Source: Earliella scabrosa
Taxonomy: Eukaryota; Basidiomycota; Agaricomycetes; Polyporales; Polyporaceae
NCBI GenBank assembly: GCA_022605405.1
Contig: JABYQQ010000002.1
Coordinates: forward strand, 3,472,001 to 3,536,000
Reading direction: 5' to 3'
Length of the DNA stretch: 64,000 nucleotides
Shown: positions 12,677 to 24,955 of the stretch, one piece after another
Position numbering within the stretch: position 1 is the first letter of the stretch
Layout: every line of letters begins with the position of its first letter
Notes under the pieces: generated by a model
Databases searched by the model: none
What the model saw: only the letters and a program-made list of their open reading frames with translations
What the model was told of the DNA's origin: nothing
Made by a program: the position numbers and the translations under genes

Positions 12677-13488
12677 GTTGTTTGTCGCGCGTTATGCGGG
12701 ATCGAGCAGGATGAATGTGAGAAGCCTCCGGGTGGTCGAGGTGGTAAGAGGACAAGATGAGATTCAAAGTCCGACCGCGCTTGGTGGCCCATCCGTGCAC
12801 ATGCGATCGGGCTGCCTTTCTGGGCATAACAATGAAACCGATGCTATTTGCTCACATCCCTGCGCTGCATGGGCTACCGGACTCTGAATTGTGTGAATAC
12901 TGTACTGAAGATGATCACCCACCAGTAGTTGTCTACCATCCTGTAAGTGTATTGAGCCCGGCTGCAGCAATGGGCGAATCGAGATCTAGATCTGACTCCG
13001 AGTCCAACTTGAAGTCTGAGGCTTGAACGTGATTACATTCTGTCGTATTTGTTCAATAAGGGGCTACGTAAAGCAATTATCATGTATCACATGTACTCAA
13101 CATCTCAGAGTGGTCAATCTGGTATTATTGACCGCCTGACACTGTCAGAGTGTATGTCCGAGATACCCGGGGCGCTAACGCTCAGGCTGGCTCGTCGTCT
13201 GAGGGACTTATTCGGTTTAATATGCACTATTTGCATCATTGAAATCTACTGCTTCATGCAGATTGAGACCGAGAGCGAGCTTATAGAGGCTTATGGATGC
13301 GGTGGCATACGACGGGCTTGCCGAGTGGCGTGGCCATTGTCTCGTTGAGTGGCCGCGTGGGCCGACGTGTCAGACGCTCGTGGTATTGCCGCGCCTTGTT
13401 CTCCGCCACAACGTGTACTTCCCCCCACCACAACCATCGCTCTCGCAGACCGCTCCTCAAGCGATCATAGGACACCACTGCGCTGGCC
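12677..13488. promoter_or_regulatory. shared 812-bp region between divergent SAP paralogs
   Basis: Both start codons face outward, so this interval must contain both promoters. It holds an 89-codon plus-strand frame at 12757-13026 that I could not support as a gene. I could not assign a specific operator or TATA element. Confidence 0.6.
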
Positions 13489-15303
13489 ATGGAACTTGAG
13501 GCGCTCAGTAAGCTCTCTCGAGCCGAACTCCAGAGATTAGCGAAGGTGAGCGAGTCTTACGCACTGTCTGGTATCTACCAGCGGTCTCGCTGCGAGTTCT
13601 CATCTTGACAAATATATCAACACGCCACTCTTTTGACAGAGCAAAGGTGTCAGAGCAGTTGGAAAGAATGCAGATATTATAAAACGTCTTTGTGCCAACA
13701 CGGAGGCGCAGTCTTCCGGGTAAGGAGCTGGTTAGGCTGTTCCGAAATCGTTATCTGACGCGTCGTATCATAGAACTATCCAAAATGCTGGCATGGTAGC
13801 AGAAACCACAGCTGTGACCGAAGTGAGAACGAGGAGAGAGCTCCGGAAAAAACCGACAGTCGTAAGGGATTCAACTGGCAGAGGTTCCAATGCAACTCCC
13901 GAGTCGTTTCCACAACCTGAGGAAGAGGTCGCAAGCACCGCATCACCCGCAGGCGGCCCAGATAGTCACAGCCGACTATCCGCTATATCACCACACTCGC
14001 GGTTGAGGCACAACTCAGTTGCACCGGCGAACGGAGTATGTGAGTACTAGCCTGAATCGTTACTCTCCTTTGAATTGAGTGCTCACGATTCGTCGCTCAG
14101 CCACACCGTCTCGAAACACATTCTCTGCAAATGCCCCCCACAATTCTCAGACTATCACACGCGCAGAAAAAGCGCAAGCTACACCAGAGACAGGGTCGAG
14201 GCAAGACGAGCACCAAGCGTCCGTACAGCCTATGCCCACAGAAGGTCCCAGTCACCGGCATTCTACTCCTGATAGCCTCCCCGACTACGAAGAGGTGATG
14301 AAGATGCCCGACTGGGACACTAACCGAGGTGAGAATAACTCTCACTATGTAAGAGACATTGCTGAGTCGTTGGTGGTCTTGCGCGGTAGCTGCCAACGAT
14401 GCTATGAACAGAACGCGTAGTCGACCGGAATCTCCGGTTATACCAGCCGCTAGTGAACCGATCGTGGTTGGTGAACGAGAGGGTGAGTTAAGTAATGTCT
14501 ATTGGAAAAATCAGACCCATTTGACTGTACATGCTGTCCACCAGGGGAACCGGGGTACCAAGATACAATGCCCTCAACTACGAATGCAAGGCCCATGCGG
14601 AGGAGCTCATCGCAAGAGACAACTCGCACCAACAACACAGCTACGACCGTCCTCGCCTCATCACCGTTACAGCGCCCGAGCCGTGTACCTGGGAGCTACG
14701 GCGAGACGGATAGCGACGACTCGGAGGCGCGCCGCATCTCCCGTCGCTGGCAGCAGTTTGCTTCATTGTCCGTTGGTGACGCCGATAAACTCGAGTACAC
14801 CCATCCTACCCTTGCCGATCTACAAGACGCTCTCTACGACGCAAAGGAGAAAGCACTTCGATATCCTGCTGTGAAGGACGACGTGGAACGACTAGAGAGG
14901 ATCATACGCGTCATTCAGAAAAAGGAACTGTGGATGGACAAGAGGTTGCGAGAAGTGCAGGAGCTCCGCCTTGCGATTGAGCAGCATTATCTCCCTTACG
15001 TCAAGAACCGTCCTGATATCCTAGGCTATCGGGCGCCCCAGCAGAAGAGCGAGGAAGAATTTTTCATGGAAGATGGTTCCAGCGTCCGCGGACGGGCACA
15101 GGCAGCGCCGCCGCGGAATGTGCGAGAGGAAATCGGGCAGCTTCACGTTTCCCCACGGTATGCTTCTTGATTGCTCAATCTCGTACATGACCTGATACAC
15201 GATATGCAGAGAGGGCCGCCGCTTTAACCAGAACAAGCGCGGAGCAGACGACGCAGAGGTCGCATGTGACGCTTCCTCGAAGCGTATGCGGACTGTAAGA
15301 TAG
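13489..15303 (+). CDS. SAP-domain coiled-coil protein, copy B (476 aa)
   Basis: This is a paralog of the minus-strand gene at 10673-12676. Exons: 13489-13545, 13640-13719, 13774-14039, 14101-14328, 14390-14482, 14545-15157, 15210-15303, giving 476 residues. The SAP domain (LSRAELQRLAKSKGVRAVGK then NADIIKRLC) spans residues 8-40 and is interrupted by an intron after codon 19, exactly as in copy A. A Thr/Pro/Arg-rich disordered middle follows, including TPDSLPDYEEVMKMPDW, then a strong coiled coil around VERLERIIRVIQKKELWMDK and LREVQELRLAIEQHY. The C-terminus is short and basic (KRGADD, SSKRMRTVR). The central regions of the two copies have diverged greatly while order and character (SAP, disorder, coil, basic tail) are kept. 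A nuclear DNA-associated role is inferred from SAP only. Confidence 0.8.
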
Positions 15304-16197
15304 TGCAAACGACACACTGTCCTTCCCCAATCAAGCATATCTCCTATCATCTCAGAATTCTTTGTGTACACATAAAGCATGTTCTAGGCTATATTAACAT
15401 CCGATGCTTCAGTATATGATCGCAGGGATGATCTGGTAGTATTGAATCAAAGATCCGGATCCAGGAAGATGATGATTCGGGAATGCACTGGCATTGTCCT
15501 GGAGACAGACTCAGACCGTTGTCAAAACGAATTGCGGCATCATCTGTGCTTTAAACTCAAGCTAAGTACCAGATAGCCTGGCGCCGGGATTCCATTCTGT
15601 AGGCTGTCCAATAGTTGCGCCGTCTGCACTCACTGAGTCGTTTCACGCAATGTCGAGCTCCGAAAGCTCATGAGCAGTGACGAGTCGATGATGATTCCAT
15701 GATTCTGTGCAGTTTGTTACCGTGTGTAGTGAATGGGCCGAAGGATGATTGCACCTAGTAAGTCGTAAGGACCAGACAGAAACCCGTTGTGAACACGTGC
15801 CGAACACGGTCACGCATTGACTTACGCGCAGTGTACTGGCGCTTACGAACTTGACCTTGTCCTCCTCTGCCACCGCCGCCCCGGTACACGCCGCTGCTGA
15901 GACTGAACCTGTTGGGGACCAATTAGGTGCACAACAACTTTAAATTTCTGCTGAACTCAGTCTAAACCTCTGTATAGCATAAATCCGTGTTCTCTCGGTA
16001 CGTCTCTCCCTCCAACCATCTTCTCTCCCCTTCTCTTCCCCATTCTCACAATCACCGCTCCTCTGCGCTACCATCGATCTATGACTCGATATGAATGCTA
16101 AAAAAGTATTGTATGATACTGACAGTTCTTTACAGGGACTGAAGTCTCAAGGCACCCTCACCAGCACCATTGAAACCATCGCGAGCTCCGTCGCAGC
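15304..16197. other. intergenic before the FunK1 kinase
   Basis: There are no supportable genes. The stretch 15990-16070 is C/T-rich (TCTCTCC/CTTCTC runs), as usual for basidiomycete promoters upstream of a start, and may contain the kinase 5' UTR and possibly a 5' UTR intron. Confidence 0.5.
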
Positions 16198-18735
16198 ATG
16201 TACCACCAGGAAGTTGCCGTCGTGACTTACAAGAATTTCATGAACATGCTTGTACCAGAGCCTGTGTACGCGGACACCGGTTGTCGTCTTCCCAAGCTGC
16301 GAATGCGGGTGTTCCGGGACATGCCAGAACCAGAGAGCGAGACAGAGATGTGCGCAGAAATCGTGAGTAGTATTCACCGCCATTGCGGATGACTGATACT
16401 GAACACTGATGCCGCGTGATAGACAATGCGTATCAACCAGAACCCTCGATACTGCACCGGCTTTGTGGTCGTCGTGACACCCCACAAGGGCGACACAGCA
16501 GTCGGGTCCGCCCTTGCCCTGGGCAGTGGCTTCTATCCAGTTGGTTACGCCCCCGAACCCAAAGGGGACAACAAGTATGGGCACACCGACTGGTCTCGCA
16601 TCGAGATGCCTGTGCAAGCCAAAGTCGACCCGAACGCCGACCCCTTTGACATGATACCTCCCGAAGGTCAGCTCATCTCTGAAGCCCGCCAAAGCAACCT
16701 CGGTCAGATGCAGTCATACACCGAGCTCCTCTTCCATTACCAACACCGCACCTTTCACTTCACCCTCGTCTTCTTTGGCCCATACGCTCGCCTTGTATAC
16801 GTCGACCGCTCTGGCACCTTCGTCAGCGAGAAGTTCGACTACATCAGGGACGAGTCAAAGTTGACTGAGTTCCTCTGGCGATATTCGAACCTCTCACCTG
16901 CCCAACGCGGCTATGACATGACGGTCGAGCGGATCACTGAGCCGCAAGGTCTTGCTCAAAAGATGCACAACATGCTTGCCACTGCTCGGAGGACCCCATC
17001 CGTAGATGAGTACGTTCTCGATTTCTTCCAGAAGACTCTCGACAAGAACTATCCGTGGTGGAAGCTACAAGTTCACGACGAGATCACGAACGAGGTTAAG
17101 TGCTTTGTCGCCGCAAGACCTCACTTCCAAGCACGTGACGGCGTTCGAGGGCGCTACACTCGAGGCTACATCGCCGTTCCTCTCATGAAGAACGGGGAAC
17201 TCGACGAGACCTTCGTGTACTTGAAGGACGCCTGGCGCGTCAAGCACGACGCGATTGAGAAGGAAGGCGACACGCTTAAGTGGCTGAACGACAACAAAGT
17301 CCCCTACGTTCCCACTCTGGTCTGTCACGGCGACCTTCCAGGCCAGGTCACACGGACTCCCGAGAAATGGAAAGAGCTTCGTCCGGACAAGCCATGTCCT
17401 CTGAGGACTCACCAGCACTACCGTATTGTCGTCATGGAGGTTGGTAAACCGCTCTCCGAGTTCAACGTTGGTTACCAACTCCTCAATGCTCTATATCACT
17501 GTACACTTGGTATGTGCTCGACGTTCTCGCCACTTGACTTACGCTAATGTGGTGCGATAGCTCACGAAGGCGCGTACAAAGCAGGTATTATTCATCGCGA
17601 CATTAGTGCTGGGAATATCTTGCTGTACCTTAATGAAAGGGGGATTTGGAAAGGCCTCCTTATAGACTGGGAACTGGCAAAGCATGCCGCAAAGACTACC
17701 GAAGTGTGCCGGCAGTCTGAACGAATAGTGAGTTCTGCCCTAGTTTCTCTTCCTACCTCACTCGCTCAGCCATATGTCTGTTCACAGGGGACTTGGCCAT
17801 TCATGTCAGTGAATGTGCAGAATGATCCCAGTCGAGTTGTGGGCGTCGCCGATGAGCTCGAGTCTATCTTCCATGTCCTGATCTTCTACGCCATCCGTTT
17901 TCTTCCCCACAACCTCATGGACGCCGATGTTCCGTACTTCCTCCACGACTACTTCGACAGATACTCTACGAACTCTCGTGGTACGCGGTCTGGATTGGTG
18001 AAGCGCAATGTGATGGAATGTGGCGTGATCAAGCTCACCTCATACAACGAAGACGAACACATGGCATCCGAGGACAACACACTCAAATTTGTCTGGCCAT
18101 GCGACACGACCGCCGGCGCGAGGGATCCCCCGGACTTCGATCATCCACTAAACGACTTCATCATGGAGGTGTTGTCCTGGTTCAAGGCACACTATGCCGT
18201 CCGCTATGAGGAGTCATCAATGGAGCTGGTCTCTGAAGTGGACCCTCAGGATTACGTTGACGGCGAGGTTCCTGGTTTCGAAGACAGCGAAGTTCCTCCT
18301 CGTTGTCGCAACGCCATCAGCGGCTCGCAGGAACATTCTTCCCCGGGCCTTAGGTCCACCGCCGTCTCGTCGCGCACAACGGTCACGGTGGAGTCCCCAG
18401 AAGTGGATGAGAGCACTCTAGTTCTTGCTCGCAAGTTGCACACGCACGACAATTTGCTAGACCTTTTAGAGGAGATGTTCGAGAAGGAATGGCCGATGGA
18501 GGACAAGGTGTCTGACAAGCGACTGCGGAAGGACGGGTACACCGCCAACAGAGAGCCTATCATCTTTGGCCCTTGGGAGCCTCCTGAGAACCTTGTCAGC
18601 GATTCCACGTTCTACGCCGGGTCGGATGGCGGCGAAGAGAACCTGGAAGACGAGGAGGAGCAGAGCGACCCTGACGAGGAGGATGAGCTCGCGGTTGAGG
18701 AGATGCTTCTCGACGCTGAGGCGCCTTCTTGGTAA
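16198..18735 (+). CDS. FunK1-type protein kinase (788 aa)
   Basis: FunK1 kinases are a protein-kinase-like family expanded in multicellular basidiomycetes; substrates are mostly unknown. Exons 16198-16362, 16423-17509, 17561-17727 and 17788-18735 join to 788 residues. The N-terminal region is family-specific (WRYSNLSPAQRGYDMTVERI). The kinase core carries a VYLKDAWR segment for the N-lobe lysine, the catalytic loop HRDISAGNILL, and IDWELAK at the metal-binding DFG position, so Asp is kept while Phe-Gly is replaced by Trp-Glu. GTWPFMS matches the family's activation-segment end. The C-terminal 150 residues are acidic (NLEDEEEQSDPDEEDELAVE). The start is supported by an in-frame stop a few codons upstream. 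Activity is likely given Lys/Asp/Asn/Asp, but not certain. Confidence 0.9.
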
Positions 18736-19662
18736 TCCCTGTGTAAGTCAGCCATTCAAGCACTAGTGCGAAGTTCCTTGAGTTTGCTTCATAAAAGCGT
18801 CATAGTCGGCGATGTGTGGAGTACGAGTCCGGCATACGATCTTGTCGAGACAATTCTCTCATCGGACTAATAGAAGGACTATGTAAAGCACCATACTTAG
18901 TCGCCATTGAGAAGTTCACAGGCGCCGGGTGACGGTCCGGGCATCCGGTCGGACCGGATGGGCCGTCCCCTACATCGTCATACTTCGCTCGCTCTGAGTC
19001 GCCACTGGCGGCCACTACAGACCAGAGTCTCCCACTCGACGACAGCTGAACTCATGAGGAAATCGTCAGCCTGACACTCTGCTTGACTGCTCGCCTCGCA
19101 CTGAAGTCGAGAAGGGAGATGTCTTACTCGTAACTAACAGTGCCCATTCCCTCAGGCCAACAACAACGGCCTCCCGCCGCCCACGGCTCTCCGAGGACGT
19201 AAGTGATCTCCATCTGGTTGTTCTGCCGACTGCTAGGTGCGACGAGCTTCCCCATATATGGCGACATTGATGAGGCTGTTGCTCAACATCGGCAAACATG
19301 ATGTGACGTGGCCGAAACCGGTAGAACTTCACGGAAGCTGCCATTGTTACTTGAACTTGCAGAGCGCGTGCCCACCTTCTCGGTGCCTACTATACTCTCC
19401 AGCATGACCTACACCCTCTCCACCACGGCCTCGCCCGATACCCTTTTCATTCACCTGATTGGAAACGGTTTCCATCTCTTCCTTGTTACCCCTCTTTCCG
19501 CGTTGTGCTCACGGGCTATGGTCTTTGACCTCAGCAGGTTCTTTGCACGGCAAACAGCTTTCGTCGCGCCCGCCAAGTGAATATGTACGCAGACGAGGAG
19601 GCTCAGTACCCGCATATGTATATTCCTCCATTCGCTCTCCCCCACCGGGAATAACGGGCATA
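18736..19662. other. intergenic between kinase and F-box gene
   Basis: No complete gene is seen. It includes 19375-19470, a segment with a recognisable second copy at 28765-28860. Confidence 0.55.
19375..19470 (+). repeat. upstream segment duplicated at 28765-28860
   Basis: Both copies run through TACTCTCCAGCATGACC and ATTCACCTG. They encode related peptides (here SPDTLFIHLIGN, there SPDTLCIHLVGN). It lies about 200-290 bp upstream of the F-box start, so the duplication included 5' flanking DNA. Confidence 0.8.
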
Positions 19663-21480
19663 ATGTCCCTTCCCAAAGAATTGATGCAAGCAATATTCGC
19701 CGAGCTCAGCATCCTTGACGTGGTACGATGTGCAACCGTAAGCCCCTATTCCGTCTCATTCCAACCAATGGGCTGACATGCTTCTAGGTCTGTCGGTACC
19801 TTCATGATATCATCAAGAACGACATACTCCTACAGTACAGCACGGAGACTCGGGTCAACGGGATGGTCGATGGACCCCCCGACTCTATGACAGTCTCCGA
19901 ACGCCTTGATAGGCTTCTGCAGCATGGCAAAGATATGCAAGCCATGCAGCTATCCTGCCACACATACCTTCGTGACGACTCACACTCTGTGTTGCACTCC
20001 TCTTCGTGCTTGTCACAGGACGGATCCCTGGTCCACTTCTCGCGCAACGAGAAAGGAACCAGCGTCGTCATCGACGCACTTCCATCCACCACACGTGGCC
20101 TTCAGGCACACCGGTATGTGCCACAGCTCCCGATGGCGGCGACCACGGACGTCCTCGCTGTGGATGTCTCCCAGGAGCTCGCGGTGGTGATCGAGCTTGG
20201 GAATGACAGGTGAGCCGCAGTACGGTACTGCTGCAGGGGCCCTGCTTTGCTGAAGGGCGACTCCGTGGTATGGTCCTATTAGGGGAGTCGTCATCAAATT
20301 CCTCTGCACGAAGGGCGCGAATATCCCACACCCTCTCGCACGCCGCCCCGTGCTCAACCTAACGGACTCATCCGATGCTTACTATCACATCCAGTCGGTG
20401 CAAGTGGTAGACGAACGTCTCTTCTGGGTCGTTCCGGACTTCAGCGCTGGCACATTCACCCTGGAGTGCTGGGACTGGCGCGCTGGGCGGATGCTCTGGG
20501 TAGGTGTAGCTCCTACTCATATGAGCCGTCGTAGTGATCACCATCTACGTCGATAGCAGCGCACCTTCGATGCGTCTCCCTCGTATGAGGTGCTGGACGA
20601 CGACCACGTCCTCATCCACACGGACGACAAGGTGCAGAACACCCTCGGCGTATACGTCATCACGTCCCATGGCCAGCAGCACACCTGCCTCCCACTCTGC
20701 ACATACCAGCTTCCGCGGGTGAAGGCGGGCCAGAGCCGCATGGTTGACATGCAGCTCACCAGGCCTGCGCGTGGGCAGGCCGCGTCCGGTCCTTTCACGC
20801 GCGACCCTGCATCGGCCGCGCTCGTGCTCCGGCTCGGCATGGAACACCACGATGGCGAGGGCGCATCGAACGAGCTCCTCCTGATCGCCCCGCTCGAAAC
20901 GCTCCTCGAACCCGCACGCGCTACCGTCCCTCCGACAGCAGACGCATCGGCCGCTCAAGCTGAGCGCGTCGTGGAGTGGGAGGCATGGGGCCCAGGAAGA
21001 ACCCTCCTCCTGAACCTCCCACACGATCCGTCTGCGTCATCCACATGGTTCGTCCCTCGGACTGTGACCGCGGCGCCGTATGGTTCTAGGGTCTCGCTGC
21101 TGGTCTGCGACGACCCGGAGATGCGGTCTGGGTTCGTGGTCACGTTCGATGTCGACTCCTGGGCGGCCAGACGCTCTCGCCGGCACCGTGGAGAGGGGTC
21201 GAGCGACGGAATCCTTCCGGCTGGGATGGTCGATGCTCTCGGGATCTTGCCTGGTGACATGGACTTTCGGTCTACAGGACTACGGTACGCGGTGTCTTGT
21301 GCACCGCGGATCGTCTTCCCTCCGGGTCAGCGTCCGACGCGGGTCATGACGACTCATGATGGGTTCGCTGCAGTGGTGAGCAACTCGGTCCTTCCCCCAT
21401 CCTGGGTCTGTGGACTGACAAAGGGGCCCGTTCAGTACGACCGCGGGTCGAGTATTGATCTTCAGGTGTTCACCGTCTAG
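19663..21480 (+). CDS. F-box protein (545 aa)
   Basis: F-box proteins are substrate receptors of SCF ubiquitin ligases, binding Skp1 through the F-box. The protein opens directly with the F-box: SLPKELMQAIFAELSILDVV and, after the first intron, CRYLHDIIKNDILLQY. Exons 19663-19737, 19788-20209, 20283-20499 and 20557-21480 join in frame to 545 residues. The rest is beta-rich with Trp/Asp-containing blades (LFWVVPDFSAGTFTLECWDW) and looks like a propeller-type substrate domain, but no WD or kelch signature is clean. Mushroom genomes hold many such F-box paralogs. A decayed partial copy of this locus lies 8 kb downstream (28765-29712), which marks this copy as the intact one. Confidence 0.85.
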
Positions 21481-22504
21481 TTTTGTCCTTCGGCCTGGCG
21501 CGATAGTATAGGTGATATCAATGGCATATTGATTCCCTGAATTAGGACATCCGCAGGGCGTTGCTGTAATGGTTAGCTAACGCGGGGCATTCACTGGAGA
21601 TAGCCGTGGTTGGTCTGCTCAGTTGCCGCTCCGATGCGCGTCTTCCCACCGGTCAATTCGCTAGTACCCAGCAGTCAGGCTGAACTATCAAAATCAGTCC
21701 CGCGAACGCTACAGGGGCGACCGGAGCGCGTGGTAGGCACTTCAACCCCTGTCCTGCCGGCCACAAAGGTTGCTTCTTCTGATCTACAGGAAAGTCCGTG
21801 GGGCCCATATCAGTCGGTCCGTTGTTGAGTCCACCCTTCACATGTCGTGACGCGCGCATACGGCCCCGCTAAGGCACTGCACTGATATATCAAACCTTCA
21901 CGGCTTCGCCCCTTCTTTGTAGGCCGCATTGTCGCCGATATAGTAGCCGTTCAGTGACCGCAGCGTACGACACGAGCGTCCCATTGATGTACATTCTATC
22001 ATGTGGTACCTAGTTATGTCCGATGCGCCCCTCATGTGGCACGCATGGTGTTTTGGCGGAGGAGGTGAACGCCGTGCAGTGCTGGGAGGATGGGATAGCA
22101 GCTAAACAGTCTGATGGCCTTCCTTAAGACCGCACCCAGCTGAACCGCGAGGCTCCGGTCCATATTGACTAGTACAACGCACAATGCCTCATCCATCGGA
22201 AAACGACGACCTTCAAATTAAGTGTTGCAAGTGTTTCCCCCTTATGACGCAACGTCAACGTATTGCATACATAGAATGCGTGTGCTCATAAAATAGATCA
22301 TGTTCCTCTATATATCGTCGCCTACATGCTCATTCGTTTCCCAACGCAAACCCGGGAACATTGAACCTGAGACCGAGTATATTCCGAAAGCCGAGTCCAA
22401 ATAAACCGCGTGGCCTGAGGGCCGGTACCTTCCCATTGCTGTTCGCTTCGCCTGTCGACATCGTTGTGGTCTAGTCGGTCCACCAGAACCACCCGAACGC
22501 CGTC
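21481..22504. other. intergenic between F-box and DUF6534 genes
   Basis: The first 80 bases are the F-box 3' flank; they have a second copy after the pseudogene at about 29640-29712 (shared GACATCCGCAGGGC). I see no gene in the remainder. Confidence 0.55.
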
Positions 22505-24955
22505 TTAGACCGGACCGGAGTCTGAGGTTCTGTAGTGGGTGTCGCAGTGCGGACGAGGGTATGCTCCGGCGAAGGGGTGCCATCCCAGGGCTTCCAGTCC
22601 GGCTCCGCGTGGCGGGTAGAGCTGCTGTTGCTGTAGCTCGTCGCCGGAGGCACGAGCGCGTGGGTCGCTGTCCACGAAAGTCTCTGTCGTGACGTCTACG
22701 TTAACGATCATTTCGTGCACATCCACCTGCGAGCATGAGGCTGAAACGCTGTGCTCAACGCCTAGCGCTCATGGAGGACGGCCCTACAGCCGAGGAAGAT
22801 GCAAGATGAAGCAAGGGGTAGTTCATAAGACTCACCTGGACCGCGGTCGAGTTTCTCTCAGGAGTTGGTGCTTGAGGAGGAGACCGGATAATTGGGGGTG
22901 TCCGGGATTTGTAGTACTGGAACGGGCGCGCCCCAGGTTCCATGACCTGAAGCCCGAATGAGCCCGTTTCGAATCCTTCTGCGCCCTTGTCTATGAGCGA
23001 GCGACGAGAGTTGAGCCTGATCAGAGCGAGGAGGACGGATTGAGGTTAGCATTGTGTTTTTGGCGCGCGTTATAACACTCACACCGCCAGCAGAGAGTTA
23101 GCATACACTGGTTCATAGGAGAGTTAGCATTGCGCTGAGCCATATGGGTATGCAGGAAGCGCACTCTTGCATGCAATGACGTATATGGCAGCCCAGATCA
23201 GATTCTCCCGCATGAATATTGCCTGCATGTATGCAATGCCGCAAGTGGTCAGCAATAGCACGTTGCGTGTATCGCCCAAGACTTACACAGAACATCGCAG
23301 GGATGGTCAACAGACTGGGAAATGGACCCCCTGTAAGCATCCTCACTACGCCATCCGGGCCATCATCTTTCGACGTACCTAGTAGACAACCCCGTGTTTA
23401 TGGTGTACACCATCAGGACATCAAGGATTGAGTCGCTCCTGTCGATTAAACGAGCGTTATGAGTGCGTGCGAGAACGTAGTGGGAAGGGATCGACTGTAC
23501 CTTCTGAAGCCTGTCCTGCTCTTGTACAGGTAGAAGACCAGGAAGCCTGTCACAAGCACATCGAGAACAACAGCGATTGCAAGGAGTATCCAGACCATCC
23601 ACTGTTGAGCGCGTAGACAGATAACGGCGAGACGTAGTATCAGGGGATTGTAATGTAGGGCAACGTGGATGACACACCATATACGGCTGAAAGCCTGTGA
23701 ACGTCACGCTACGGAATCTGTCGGGTAGTACAAAGTACATCAGACGGCATTGAGCTACAGAGCAAGAAGCAGGCAATGGCCTAACGTCATGATCGTGGTC
23801 CCTGCAATTGCCAGCATGAGACATCGTGTGGTCGTACCTATAGTAGCAGTAGTACTCTCACCTAGTGCGATTGCTGTTACGAGCGACACAAACTTGATGT
23901 CAGTCGAGAGCGCATCCAGAATTACTGATTGGCAGAGGTACCCAGCTCCGCAACGACAAGGCTAAGCTGGAAGGTGTCAGTTGACTGGAGCCGTGTGAAG
24001 ATGCGTTCGGGTTGGTCTTACAATGAGGATCGAGGGAAGAAGACGTCTCCCGCCCACTGTACCACAGGGTTACAAATATGAGGGTCCGGTTGGACTTGAG
24101 AAAATGAATGAAAACTTGCAGAGGAAGATACGGCGGACAAAGAACCTGTTCACATGATTGAGAGGGTTGTGAGCACATTTTACACTGGATGAAGAGCGAT
24201 GGCAGACGTACGAGTGAGTGAGCGACATTACTACAACCTTCGTTTGTGGTAGTATCAGCAACTGAAGTACGGACAAGTTGAGTATTCGACATACGGTCTC
24301 CAGAATAGTCATCTACTCGGGGAGGACTGGGATCAGGTGTTTTAGAGGAGGCAGATCAGGTCGGACGTACGCGGACAGACCTAAGATCGGATGTAAGCAC
24401 AGGTGGCATTAGATCGTCATACGTGACAGCTCCTCATGACTCACCAAACGCTGATGTCAAGAGCCAGGGGATTGAAGTAGTCATTGACGAGGTAGTGATA
24501 GCTACGTGAACGCGCAATCAGACATAAATAGTACACAACTAGAAAAATGCGTACCATATGTGAATGCTCGTGACTGTATGAAGAGCGTCCAGGATGCTGC
24601 GATGATGGATGAGCTATTGGCTGCGGTTCCGGAGTGAACATACATACAGAAGAGAGATGACCTGGAAGAGCCGCGTCAGCACCTGTGAAGTGGCACTGAA
24701 GCGTGACTTATACCAATGCTTTGATCCTTCGATCGTCAGACGGATACAACTTGAAGTACCGATAGGTCTGGTGGGTAGTCAACCCAAAGAGCCTGTAAGA
24801 ACTCATAAGGTCGGTGCGCACACTGGACGAGCACGCAGTCCTCACATGCTGCCAATGCTTGTGCAGACCATCAATGCCCCGAAGGTATTGTCAATGTCAT
24901 GCTGGAGCGTAGGAGGGAGGGACGGCGGAGAGACGTAGGAAGAAAGCTCGGCCAT
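22505..24955 (-). CDS. DUF6534-type seven-helix membrane protein, probably frame-damaged
   Basis: This is a hidden multi-exon gene of an abundant mushroom membrane-protein family (cytosolic Ser-rich tail, function unknown). Reading from 24955: MAELSSYVSPPS, then FGALMVCTSIGSM, LFGLTTHQTYRYFKLYPSD, ILDALHTVTSIHICYHYLV, HSFFVRRIFL, SNRTLIFVTLW, WMVWILLAIAVVLDVLVTGF with FYLYKSRTGFRRSDSI, VLMVYTINTGLST, FMRENLIWAAIYVIACKMYA and NSLLAVLNSRR, then a tail ending with HEMIVNVDVTTETF. The order and spacing match the family from helix 1 to the end. Near 24100, 23930 and 23345 I could not keep frame with normal introns. Either very small or unusual introns exist or the gene carries indels and is becoming a pseudogene. 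Confidence 0.6.

Noticed and set aside
12757..13026. 89-codon ORF in the divergent SAP promoter region
   Set aside because: It has a complete start and stop but no recognisable feature, and lies where both promoters must be.
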